In this document: positions 33,631 to 44,168 of the stretch, piece by piece | How the letters are laid out: every line of letters begins with the position of its first letter | Position numbering within the stretch: the first letter of the stretch is position 1 | From: Lineus longissimus | Lineage: Eukaryota; Nemertea; Pilidiophora; Heteronemertea; Lineidae | Length of the DNA: 64,000 bases | Reading direction: 5' to 3' | Assembly (NCBI RefSeq): GCF_910592395.1 | Contig: NC_088312.1 | Coordinates: forward strand, 14,301,292 to 14,365,291 | Notes under the pieces: model-generated | Database searches by the model: none | Told to the model about the DNA's origin: nothing | Seen by the model: only the letters and a program-made list of their open reading frames with translations | Translations under genes and position numbers: made by a program

Positions 33631-34754
33631 CTAGGCCCTGCTGACAGTTGAACACATTCTGCGGTTCTGACGGTGGCTATCATCTCGGGTCACCCTGTCA
33701 GAAGAACGTCGACCGTCCCACCTATTGTTCAGCCTTGGCCGGGCATGTTCGTTATGTTCGTTATGTTTCACGTCACATGCCCTGTGGTCATACCTGGGCC
33801 TTTCATCGCCTCGGGCCTTAACGACCCGATCACCTTCGAAAGTGACATGATCACGTGCTCCAGGAATGCTATTTACAATAGTGCGAATGTTCATTTCCAT
33901 GATACGTTCATGTTTTGGCTTGTCATGCTTTATTGATACAGCAGAATATTGCCGACTATCCCTCAGAAGCTTCTTTGCCTGCATTACACGTTTTTTATCA
34001 TCAGCGCACTTGAATTTCGCAAGAACAATACCTGGCCTTGCATTATATGAACACTTCCGTTCAGCACTCGCAACCACAACGTCAAGTTTTAGGGCTTCAC
34101 GGATAAGTGCGTTCACTTTACGCTCCACGGACGACTCGTTAACGCCCTCAATCAAATTGCGAATGACAACACACAAAGAATAGTCCTCTGAAGAAGGTTT
34201 AACAGATTTTCTGATTGTATCCATGTCATCGCGGACATCCAGAAGAGATGCCTCCAAGTCCTCCCTGACTCCACGTATCCTATCGGCAATTTTGTTCGTT
34301 ATAACATTATCTAGCATTTGACAATACGTTCCTCAAGACGCGACTCTAGATCATCTATACGACTGGCAATCCTCAGTTCGGAGGCTTGAATTGCATTAAG
34401 GACAGCCGAGTACAAATCGTCCTTATCCCCAGCATCATCACATGCTGTCTGGTTGCCAGCTTGACCCTTTTTGCCTTTTTTTACTTTGGCCTTCCCCCGG
34501 CCCTGCGTAGCAGTAGAATCATTTACTCCGTCGTCTAGTCCTAGCGACCCTGATTCCGGCTCGACCCGAGAGTCATTTTTCTTCTCACCACAAACAGAAT
34601 TGTCCGTTTCGGTTGCCACCTTACGCCATTTCAGTAGTGTGTTACCGACTAACAGCCAATTGTCACAAGACTGAGTCCGTGCCCTTTTATTGAGGCGGGT
34701 GAACACTGCGGCTGCCGCCTGTACATTATTCGCATGCATTGAATGTTCCGCCAT
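33631..34754 (-). CDS. LINE ORF1, RNA-binding protein (split in two frames)
   Basis: The first part (34754-34311, 147 codons) begins at ATG and is lysine-rich (KAKVKKGKKGQAG). It ends in a helical segment, SELRIASRIDDLESRLEERI. The second part (34317-33631, 228 codons) continues with a helical DRIRGVREDLEASLLDVRDD segment. An RRM-like domain follows (CVVIRNLIEGV...VLAKFKCADDKKRVMQ) and then a basic tail with many R, H and D. The two overlap in the 7-base string ATGCTAG, where the first ends and the second could start. A coiled coil followed by an RRM is the known plan of L1-type ORF1 proteins. The split may be a single-base change or re-initiation. The second part ends in UAG at 33631-33633. 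Confidence 0.8.
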
Positions 34755-34760
34755 GTTGGA

Positions 34761-36419
34761 TTGATAACAAATTTTAGCACCAATATATGAATACCAAAAT
34801 ATAATAGCTCTGTTCGATACTTTCCGTCACAAGTCGTGATATATTCCGCCCAACTACTTTATAAATCACCTGTGCCAAAACCATTAGGTGTCGAGATCGA
34901 ATAAAGCGGAGTTTTAGGCAACTTTATGTCCGAGACTTTTTACGCTGCTTGCCGGTCGCCAGTCACGTGTTCCGTGCCAAAATGGTGGTATTTGGTGGTT
35001 AAGATTTCTTGCTGGTTAAGAAACATGCTATAGTAAATAGTCAAATGGAAATTTTATGTCACCTTGAAAAGAAGGTCAAATTAAAAACTAATGTAACATA
35101 TAATAATGTATATGGTGGTTAGATGTACCAGAGTCTTTCAAATAAAGATTCAGGCAACTAGGGAACATATGGTTTCAACATCAAAGCCACCGCCCATTTC
35201 GGAAGACGCACGTTGGGACAGAGCTCTCTCGGGTCACGCGTTGACCCAAACCAATTCCGCACTACTAGGACTTGAACATTCTTCGATCAGCTGAACGTAG
35301 CCATTACAAATGCTCCGTTTTAAAGCAAACGCCAGCTTCAAATTCACTGATTTCTATAAAACTATTTAGATATAGTGACAAAGACAACATTGATATGAAA
35401 AGCAATATGTTTCGTTTTGAGAAGTAGTGATGACACTAATTTGAGAATAATTTTCGAAATGCGTTTTTCTTCTCAAATATCTTGCGGTTAGCAGTTTAGT
35501 ATGTTGTCGGTTCTAAATGGACCATCTAAGGGTATCATATGGTTCCATTCGTTGTCATCTAATGGGATATCATATCTTATCAATTTTTACCGATTACAAC
35601 GAGTTTTATAGCAGATTTAATTTCGCATTCGCGATAAAACACGAAAAAGTGTGAAAAAATGCAAAATTTCTCGACTTTTGTGGTCAAACGTTAACATGTT
35701 TAGAAATCATATTTTTGTTTTATTAAAATTTTTATAATTTAATGTCACTGTTGTCTAATGGGATATTTGATAGCTTTGTGATTTTGAAGTCCAGTTAAGA
35801 TTAGAAAACGGTTCATTTTTCCCATCGATGAGCTTGTTTATGCGAAGTGGTGTGAAGTATACCGTTCAAATATTGTTGAACAGGCCATTTGGCCGAAACC
35901 TTACATACGCTTATGATGTGTATATTTTGAGTTATCTCATAAGATACCACAGTATGTACCTGTCACAAGTTTGCCATTGATTACAACCTAATTATGGATT
36001 TTGTAACAAATTGCAAACCGATGAGTGAGTGTATGCAGCTTAATTGCGGTTTTATTATTTGTTTTATTTTGGCAATTAGCAGCTAATCAAAATGTACTAA
36101 TACATCCGCCGAAATTGTTAGATCGTTCACATCAATAGTAAGTCAAAAATGTATGTTGTATGCATTTGTTATCTGATAAATCTTGACCGCATGTAGAGAG
36201 TATATTTTTTCGTTGAATTTTTGGTTGTTCTATTATTGTTGTGCACCTCAGGAGAGTTTGTAGCTGAATAAAAATCGGCTTCATAATGGCTTCCAGTTAA
36301 TTGCCCGAGGAGCTGTGGGATCAAAGGAAACTTGCGGTGACCTGACTCTTTATTTGAAAGACTCACGATGTACCCATGATATCAGATTGGTGGCAATCGA
36401 GCAAGTAGTAAAACAAATA
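34761..36419. other. Non-coding stretch
   Basis: A fragment of the CCTTGAAAAGTAGGTCAAA repeat family lies near 35,000-35,100. Two TCTAATGGGATAT motifs are found at about 35,560 and 35,755. No gene recognised. Confidence 0.4.
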
Positions 36420-37565
36420 TCGCATTTTTAAGGTTTTTAGATTTGACCTCCTGATGGCCAAGCAGTGAATCAAATCGAACCAAACTTCAGTCCCCGAGAT
36501 CGTCTGACTATAGGAAACCTTACATGTGTACCAAATGTGAGACCAATGGTCACTTTAGTTAAGAAAAGTGCCATACTAAAGCCTAACGACCAACTTACAC
36601 CATTGGCCCTCTGTGACCTTGAAAAGTAGGCCAAGGAGTACCTACCATAAAGATATTATTGAAAGCAAGATATTCCACTTTTTACCATTTCAGTTTTGGC
36701 CCCCTGGTGGCCAAGTCAATAATCATATTAGACTGAAATTCATGGTCGGAGGTTATATGACCTAGAGAGGCATGTGTACCAAGTTTCAAGTTGTTAGCTT
36801 TAGCAGTTAATAAACGTGCCGATTAGGAATTTTAAAAAGGTGAATGTTTCAGCATGTTCTGTAAAATCTCTGTACTTATATACTGTTTATTTGAATTATC
36901 TGTTTCTTATAATTTGTCCATTTTGGTTTTTTTTCCTAAATAAAAAATATATATTACAAAAAAACCGTGTCATTGTTACACTCAAACGGTCAATTTACGA
37001 AAGGTCAGTTCAAAAACCTGCACGATATGTAATGTATCCTTGTTAGGGGTACCTACCATAAAAATGTTATCGAAAGCAAGTTACTAATAAGCGACATATC
37101 ACACTTTTTACCTTTTCAGTTTTGGCCCTCTGGTGACTAAGTCGAGAATCAGATTGGACCGAAATTTGGTGTCAGAGGTTATCTGACGTAGGGAATTATG
37201 TGTATTAAATTTCAAGTTCATAGCTTTAGCAGTTAAGAAACGTGCCATAGCTACACTCAAACGGCCAATATACGCCATATGACCTCTGTGACCTTGAAAA
37301 GTACGTCAAATCAAAATTTCATACGGCGTGCGATGAAGCCTTGCTTGGAGTACTTTCCGTTAATATAATATCAATAAGGAATCATATTGGACCGGAATTC
37401 GGTGTCGTAGGTTATCTGATCTAGAGGGTTGTGTGTACCAAGTTACAAGTTGTTAGCTTTAGTGGTTAAGAAACGTGCCATTGTTACACTTAAACGAGCA
37501 ATTTAGAAAAGGTCAGTTCAAAAACCCGCACGATATGTAATGTATCCTTGTAAGGGTGAGTATGG
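36420..37565. repeat. Tandem diverged copies of a dispersed repeat with TGACCTTGA motif
   Basis: At least four diverged units carry the blocks TTTTGGCCCYCTGGTGGCCA, GACCGAAATT, GGTTATCTGAC, GTGTACCAAGTTTCAAGTTG, TTAGCTTTAGCAGTTAAGAA, ACGTGCCAT and TGACCTTGAAAAGTA. Shorter fragments sit at 21.6 kb and 35.0 kb. The TGACCTTGA word occurs at 36614-36622 and 37289-37297. No coding frame persists across units. Class unknown. Confidence 0.7.
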
Positions 37566-37646
37566 CATGCATCCAAACAAGACCATGTGTGCCCATGTGA
37601 TATAATACGTTGCGCCCAGTACCCATTAGGCGATTGATTTCACTAG

Positions 37647-38600
37647 GATCGAATGAAATGTATCCCATCATGAAGAGATTAGTGTCCGACAAAAGCTAGT
37701 TTTGATGGGTAGGTTCAGAAACTATAAAAACATGAACAAATCAGTTCCTGACTACAATAGACCTGAGGAGATGAACATTTAGTGGCAAATAACCTAGGCC
37801 CCTTTTATCGTTATTCTCATCGCGACAGAGGGACAGGCATACGTAAATTATCCCAAAAATCGGGAATTTCAATAGAATCGTTGGACTCGGAAATTTTTAT
37901 CGATGGTATTCTAATGTGACGAAAAGCGAACCTAATTTATTTCTATCGGTCAAAATGATTACTTAGACGCACCCTTTCCGAACTGTCCAGTTTAGCTCAA
38001 TCAGAAGCACTGCTGGCACGGTATGCATTTTGCCAAATGCATCATGGGTTCGATTCCACCTGGAATCCTTTTTGCAATTCATTTTTTCACATTATTATTA
38101 TTTTACTTACTTTTACTTTAAATTGTTCAATTCTTTTGCTATGATCTTTTTTTATAAAATTGCACTGGATTATTTTGAAGTCTAAAAGTAATTACCCTCT
38201 TAATCGAAAATAGAGTACTATAATGTAAGTTTCCTTACTGTTTTATTTTGGTAAGAAAACCACGTAGAACGACTTACACGAGACGCAAGTAGAACGACTA
38301 ACTCGTTGAACTGCGCGGAAATGTCAAGCCGAACGAATGGACGTTTCAGGTGCCAAACGCCCTGCCAAATCCAAAAATATTCACTAACGCGGGCGATTAC
38401 GTCCGCGCGCTTTGTGCACGTTCGCGTACACGTAAAACGCACTGCCAAAGTTCTCTAATGCCACCAAATGTTCATCTCATCATGTCTATTGTAGTCAGGA
38501 ACTGATTTGTTCATGTTTAGTTTCTCGACGTTTCTCAATACAAATAACTTTTGTCGGACACTGATCTTCATTTTAGGATACCTGTACATTTCATTCGATC
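37647..38600. mobile_element. Foldback element with arms of about 140 bp
   Basis: The left arm 37647-37795 and right arm 38463-38600 are inverted copies. They share GATCGAATGAAATGTA, AGTGTCCGACAAAAG, and a long block containing ACATGAACAAATCAGTTCCT and GACTACAATAGAC, with a few small indels. The 670-bp interior contains a tRNA-like Pol III unit and no transposase. Confidence 0.75.
37984..38072 (+). ncRNA. tRNA-like Pol III unit (SINE head or tRNA pseudogene)
   Basis: An A-box-like TTAGCTCAATCAGAAGC and a B-box GGGTTCGATTCCACC are about 45 bp apart. TCCAG at the start pairs with CTGGA at the end as a short acceptor stem. A hairpin TGCATTT/AAATGCA sits in the variable-arm position, and TTTTT follows at 38068-38072. 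The anticodon stem pairs poorly and the base before the anticodon position is not U. It is therefore not a working tRNA gene. It may be a SINE promoter. Confidence 0.55.
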
Positions 38601-40532
38601 ATATTCGATCGTATTGCACTTGGTCGGGGTGCGTGTGCGTGCGTGCGTGCGTGTGTGAATCTGTCCGTCCGGAAGATAGCTTGTTCACGTTCCGCGTTGC
38701 TCCTGTATGAGCAGGAGTCGTGAAATCAAAGCCTACGCTCATATGGACCCTGGCATTCTAATGTGGTCATCAGTTTCACTTTAAGCATGGGATGGATATC
38801 AAGGTGATATTGACATATCAAATCGGATAATCTCGACTACATCAACCATTGTCAACGTGTGAGAGAATCGTTGATGCCCCATTGTTGAATCTCTGCTGAA
38901 TATCCGTTGTAGATTATATGACTGAATGCTTTGCCCGTGTAACTTTGATTAACATCCAACTTAATTCATATGGCGCCATGAGTTACTATGCACGCCATAA
39001 TGTCATCATCTGGACAGAGACAATTACAATCGCAACTCAATTTGGAATTATGATTTCTTACAAAGTTCCTGCCTGAAAACTCTCATCATCTAAAAGATAA
39101 AGGTATCATCGAGTGTCAGTGGTAATCACCTTTTCCTTAAGCACGAAATCAGATTTTCTGAGTAATTTTAAATCAATATTTTAACATTCTTGAATAACCG
39201 TTTTGATTAGAAATAGCTTAGCGATAAAAATGCGGCTCGGAACATGTCTTTTGTCATGGCTCGGGTTGATATTGTTTTATTTCGCCGCCCGATAGTTGTC
39301 GCAAGCATGATAACAAATACACACAATGCTGTCTTTACTACATGTAACAGTGAAGCATATACATGACTGTATTAGTATATCGCATTTTGAAACAACAATA
39401 CAGGAACTTAAATGTTTGTAATGAGAAAGGATATTTTTCATATTTTATATCGATTGAGACATTGTTCGTTATTTTTAATGTTACATATATGAATCAGGAG
39501 ATGCTGGAATAATAAAAAAAGCCGATTGAACAACTCATCCATTGGGATTGATTGATGACAATACTGTAACAAAGATGCGACTTCATTTCATTCTCAATGT
39601 AGGATAATGTATACTTAAACCAAGTCGTGAAGGCTTTGACAAAATGTCATTCTCCACGCGCGTTTTCCATGGGTTTACCGAAATCTGAACACAGTACGCA
39701 AACTACACTTCAAATATTGTTCCAATCCCTCCGCCACGTATATTATATACATGTTGCTGCTCGGGTTTACGTCGTTAAACGGATCACCAGTTACGACGTG
39801 CATTAGCTTTTGCAGGGACATCGTTTGCACAACCTGTGCTTTATTCGATCCAGACCATGAGAGTCTAGATAGGCATGTAATGTACGTTCTGAATTTGACA
39901 ACGTATTCCTTGGGACCTGTTGGCTTACAGTCCTGTTGGCAGCTCTGGGATCTCATAGAGCTATAAGGAGACAAAGTCACTGGTAATGATAAAGATGTAT
40001 CATGTTTCACTCTTGGTTCCTTTCTTGAGTTGACAAGCATCAGCGGATGGGTGACTATAATGTAAAGTTGACTAGCGATAAATGACGTTAATTGTGAGGA
40101 TGATGGTCAGCGCAGTTCTGACAGATTGGATCTAGTATACAGTTTCAACGAGCCTCGCTTTTGGAGGTCACGTGCAAGAGGCAACGGGCGTGGCTAATCC
40201 ATACATAGCATTACCATCGGATTTACGTCTCTATGGTAATTGAATCTTGTTTAAAAGAACTTTAAAGTTAAGTGGAGATTTCCGGTGTACACATATACTG
40301 GATCCACTCACCAATAAGATCCCAAGCCCGACAATGCCCAATTTCTACTACCGCCTCGATGGGTAGAGCCTGAACAACCGGGCAAAATAGTAGGCCTTTC
40401 GTAGCCATAAAAGGGCTGGGATATCTTGTCTTCGTTTCTTCCAATTGGTCTTTAATTGTTATATGAAAAGTTCCGCTGACTATTCATGACGATTACGTTG
40501 TTAACCATCGAATACATATCCCACCCCTTTTA
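38601..40532. other. Non-coding stretch
   Basis: A GTGC/GT microsatellite at about 38,630-38,657. The longest open frame (minus 39675-40040) is unrecognised and looks like chance. Confidence 0.4.
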
Positions 40533-41303
40533 TGCAGCGGTCAATCAGATGTCTGTACCCCCCCCCCCCCCCCGGTCAGCGGTCGACACGCACTCGACGT
40601 CGATTTTTTTCGTTCGGAACCAGTCTCATTCATTCACATTACTGAGACTGGTATGTCACGACATTTCTCTCGTCACGAACTAGATTTGGGGGCGTTGGCT
40701 TCCGGTGTCTGGTCACGTGGTTTATCGAGTTTTCAAATAAAACATTAATTTCAAAACCGATTTCGACAAAAGAATATTAGCTTACTTAATCTGTAATGAT
40801 CAAATCGACCAAACTCTAGTACTTACTCCAAATATTTATTGTGAAAACAAACTCCTTTTTGAAAATGAGAAGGGGATACCCAGAAATCCTCGTGCCTACA
40901 GAATACCAGAGCGTTCAGTATTGCTCAGTGCAGTGTACACCAGCTGTACATTGGGCTTCCTTCCTTATAGTGAATCGACGCATCCCCCTCGACCCTCCGC
41001 TAGCGCGCCGTATGGTCGAGGTTACCTGGACTAATTTTTGTAGTGTTTACGGCGGTTTTTTACAAAATATGTTGCTCTAACAATGAAATGTGAATAGACT
41101 TATGTCTGTTCTCCCCTTCGGGCATGGTGAAAAAATAGTGAACTCTGGTCTCAATTGATTTGGTGAAAAGTGAGAACCTGATGAAATGATGCTTGGCAAT
41201 TAGTGAGAAAGTGTCGAGTTCTGACCTTCACTTTTTTTCCAAGGGGTGAATAGGTGTCGAGTGTCTGATCCCCGGGTGTACAGACATCTCATTGACCGCT
41301 GCA
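40533..41303. mobile_element. TTA-type MITE, internally deleted copy
   Basis: Same ends and orientation as 22162-23176, with TTA on both sides (40530-40532 and 41304-41306). The sequence is nearly the same except that about 245 bp, matching roughly 22233-22477 of the longer copy, are absent. The C-run is at 40558-40573. Confidence 0.87.
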
Positions 41304-41306
41304 TTA

Positions 41307-42783
41307 TGGTTGCGAAAGACCTACTACATGTATTGTGTTCGGCTGTTTAGACTCTACCCATTGAGGTGGTGGTACAAATCGGGTATTGTCGGGCTTGGGA
41401 CCTTATTGGTGAGTGGATCCAGTGTGGCCTGCAGGTCTCGCATCATGGAACCCAAACAGCAATATCGCGTGGTTTGCCGGGCAGCGCCGTCGTTCTGAAA
41501 ACCCGCCGCGAAATAAAGGTACGTACATCCACTTGCAGCTGCGAGAGCGATCCTATACTGTGACATGAGGTTTCTCACGCAAGTAGATATCACCTGGTGT
41601 CACATATCGCTCTCAATGGGAGATGTTTAACCTCACCTGTATACAGGATCCGTCAAAACTGAATCCTATTCCCATGCTACTGATTTTAAAACGCTTGAAT
41701 GATATTGGGAGCAGCTAGCCTGAAGCATTTAGCTCCCTTTATAATTGACGCATAGCCTAGCCGATTCGTTCTGCACTTTTGTGGAGGAGGCCTACTAATG
41801 AATTGTACACGGACTGGTCTGACAATGATTCTTAAATCGCACAATGTTTAGTATTATTGCGAATAACTCAGTTTGAGAGAGAATGAAGTATTTTTATTGG
41901 AAATATTTCCCCCGCGCCTCAGCGCGGGGTGTCTTTAAAGTTTCTTGGACGTATAGTCCGCCAGCTTTGCTTGAAAACCTCCGATTGGAATTTAGAAATG
42001 TTGCCATCAAATATTACAGCGACCCTTTCATTAGAAAGGCCCTTTGAAACTATCAATACCCTACAATTTTCAGTCAATTAGGATCATTCCTTAATCATAA
42101 CGAGGTAATTATCTGTAAATACAAATATGATGACCTCACTGCCACCGCCACCTTTCTCGTTCGGAACTGTCCGGAACTACTCGAATACTGGTCGGAAAGT
42201 GAGAATAACGGCTCATCCGGATATTGGTGAGAGTTTATCATACACGACTACAACTGAACCTAAATGCCGCCAGCCTAATAGCAGATTCTCCGTTGCTATT
42301 GGTGTCTCTGAGATCAGATAACCAGCTCGAAGATTGTCATGACCGGGTGTCCCCAATGTGAACTGCGCAGTTCTCCGACATTCAGCAACAAGGTTTGCGC
42401 ACTGTTTTACTGCACGTCTACAGAGCTTATACATTATGTACTATTAGTCCAGTCAATCTATGGTATGACCTCACACTAATTGCAAGAGTAGCGAAACCTG
42501 CTTTATTGTGACTGTTATTATGTACCAAATGACATACTAAAAATCCCAAAAAATCGAATCATTGGAACAATATTTATTTTTGACTTCAAAAACATACATA
42601 GTTAGGGTACTAGCGAAATTAGGGTACATACTGGAAAGTACAAAAAACACCATCTTATCCAACTACAACATAAACCAAGTTAAATTACTGGTGTAATAGA
42701 AGAGTCTACATTAATCAGGCTGTTAATAAAAGCCCTAGTATGTGGTACTCTACCCCCTACCCCCCCCCCCCCCCCACCGCCAT
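41307..42783. other. Non-coding stretch with a GC hairpin
   Basis: A perfect 8-bp stem, CCCCGCGC (41910-41917) and GCGCGGGG (41922-41929), encloses a 4-base loop. A 16-base C-run lies at about 42760-42775. No gene recognised. Confidence 0.45.
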
Positions 42784-43387
42784 TTAGCCATTGTCCCAAT
42801 TTTCAACTTCCAGTCCAATCTCCATACCATCCATATCATCACCATGATCACTACCACTGTCACTCTCACCCATGTTCTCACATATCCCCTTGCATTCGCC
42901 ACATGCAGTTGAACAAGGCAGTCCTATTTTCTTGCAGCTACAGTGCTTGGTGCTGCACCCAGTTTTGCAGTGACATCTGACGAACTCAAGTAATTCCTTG
43001 GGTGCAACATCAAGGCCCGTTTGTTGAGGAACCATACTTCCATCCCCATTCTTCAGCATCTAATTCAATGTTCTTCCATGTCTGGACCTGATGATAAACG
43101 CGCATGCTGTGGAACATAACGGCTGCTGAGGTTGGTGGAAGATTCTTGGGTTCAATAGCCTTCTTGCTAGTCCTCATCAGTTCAAGAAATTTCTGATGCC
43201 TGAGTTGGTTGAGATCGCAGACATTCGTACTTGGCTTGTACAAACACATGATTGCTTTTTCCCCAGCCGCTGTTACTTCATCCTGTGTGCAGCCCCTTCT
43301 GTTGAAAACCTTTGCCTGTTCGATAAACGTCTGGTTGTTCTTGATCAATTTCAATCCATATATGTTGGGTATCAGATTCGAACACAA
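42784..43387 (-). pseudogene. Fragment of CXC-type cysteine-rich protein
   Basis: Two overlapping minus-strand frames. The upstream piece (43387-43010) has SAAVMFHSMRVYHQVQTW and AEEWGWK; the downstream piece (43059-42784) has CHCKTGCSTKHCSCKKIGLP with CSTACGECKGICEN after it, and an acidic tail. The regular C-x-C-x3-C spacing resembles tesmin/TSO1-like CXC repeats. FHS-R-VY-QVQTW followed by WGW and a CXC block recurs, as I recall, in uncharacterised proteins that are abundant in invertebrate genomes and may belong to a mobile element. One frame change lies near 43,030. The N-terminal region is absent, and a MULE-like element begins 66 bp upstream. Confidence 0.55.
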
Positions 43388-43452
43388 CTTAGAAAGTCAT
43401 CAAATTTTACCAAAACGAAACCTCTCCCAACTCAACCTTGGCACTTTTTAGA

Positions 43453-44168
43453 GGGTATTCGAAAACCCTGGATCAACAAACACTGGACTGGACTGGACTG
43501 GACTGGACTATGACTCAGCGTCCTCCACCACCTGGATTTTTCTAAAAGTTATACAATTCCCACAACCCTGCCGAATCTCTTCCCGCCTATTTCCATCATC
43601 AACATCATGAACATGGCGTCACCCGAAAAGTCGCCCGGGTTTTATCGTAGATTTTACGATAATTGGCGACGACAGAATAGGTATGGTTATGTATTATGTA
43701 AACAGAAATATGTACAAGTGCCTGCTCTAGACATCTGAGTGATTTGTGGGTCTTGACACGCCATTAACATGATGAAATTGGCAGATGTGTGCCACCGGAC
43801 CGGCCTGATAATATCGATAATTCATCGAAGTGTATCGCCTACACTCAGGTACATAGCATGCACATATCATGCACAGTGTAGCATAGACGGATCGCACATG
43901 GGGTAGCACGTGCAAACCAATCAGCACACTCCCTTATAACATGGAGGTTTACCTCCGAGCTTATAATAACTCGAGCACATGGCATAGCCACGGCGAAGAT
44001 GGAATTGGCCACTATAAGTTTATCAGACTGATACCATGTCCCATTTCCCCGTCGTTTCTCAATACATTGTTGTCGCCATGTTGATGCAGGCGATGGTGAG
44101 CAGTGACGTTGAATCCAGTCCAGTCCAGTCCAGTCCAGTGTTTGTTGATCCAGGGTTTTCGAATACCC
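43453..44168. mobile_element. Mutator-like non-autonomous foldback element, copy 2
   Basis: Same inverted ends as 196-776, starting GGGTATTCGAAAACCCTGG, with an exact 9-bp duplication CTTTTTAGA on both sides (43444-43452 and 44169-44177). The interior is reverse-oriented relative to copy 1 and about 130 bp longer (extra at roughly 43,890-44,030). Confidence 0.85.

Larger units (their letters stand above)
30535..34760 (-). mobile_element. CR1/L2-type non-LTR retrotransposon (LINE)
   Basis: A two-ORF element on the minus strand: ORF1 (34754 to 33631) and ORF2 with APE-type endonuclease and RT (33630 to 30697). It has a short 3' region with AATAAA (complement of 30536-30541) and an AT-rich tail. 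There is no LTR, and endonuclease-before-RT order is characteristic of the Jockey/CR1/L2 group. The exact clade is not decided. ORF2 is open throughout and its catalytic motifs are intact, so this is the least-decayed retroelement here. The 5' end is approximate. Confidence 0.9.

Noticed and set aside
37984-38072. Functional tRNA gene
   Set aside because: The anticodon stem does not pair and the U before the anticodon position is missing; only promoter boxes and terminator are good.
38630-38657. Purine-pyrimidine GTGC run as a regulatory Z-DNA site
   Set aside because: An ordinary short microsatellite; nothing around it suggests a role.
39675-40040. 121-codon minus-strand frame as a gene
   Set aside because: No recognisable domain; a frame also runs on the opposite strand, typical of chance.
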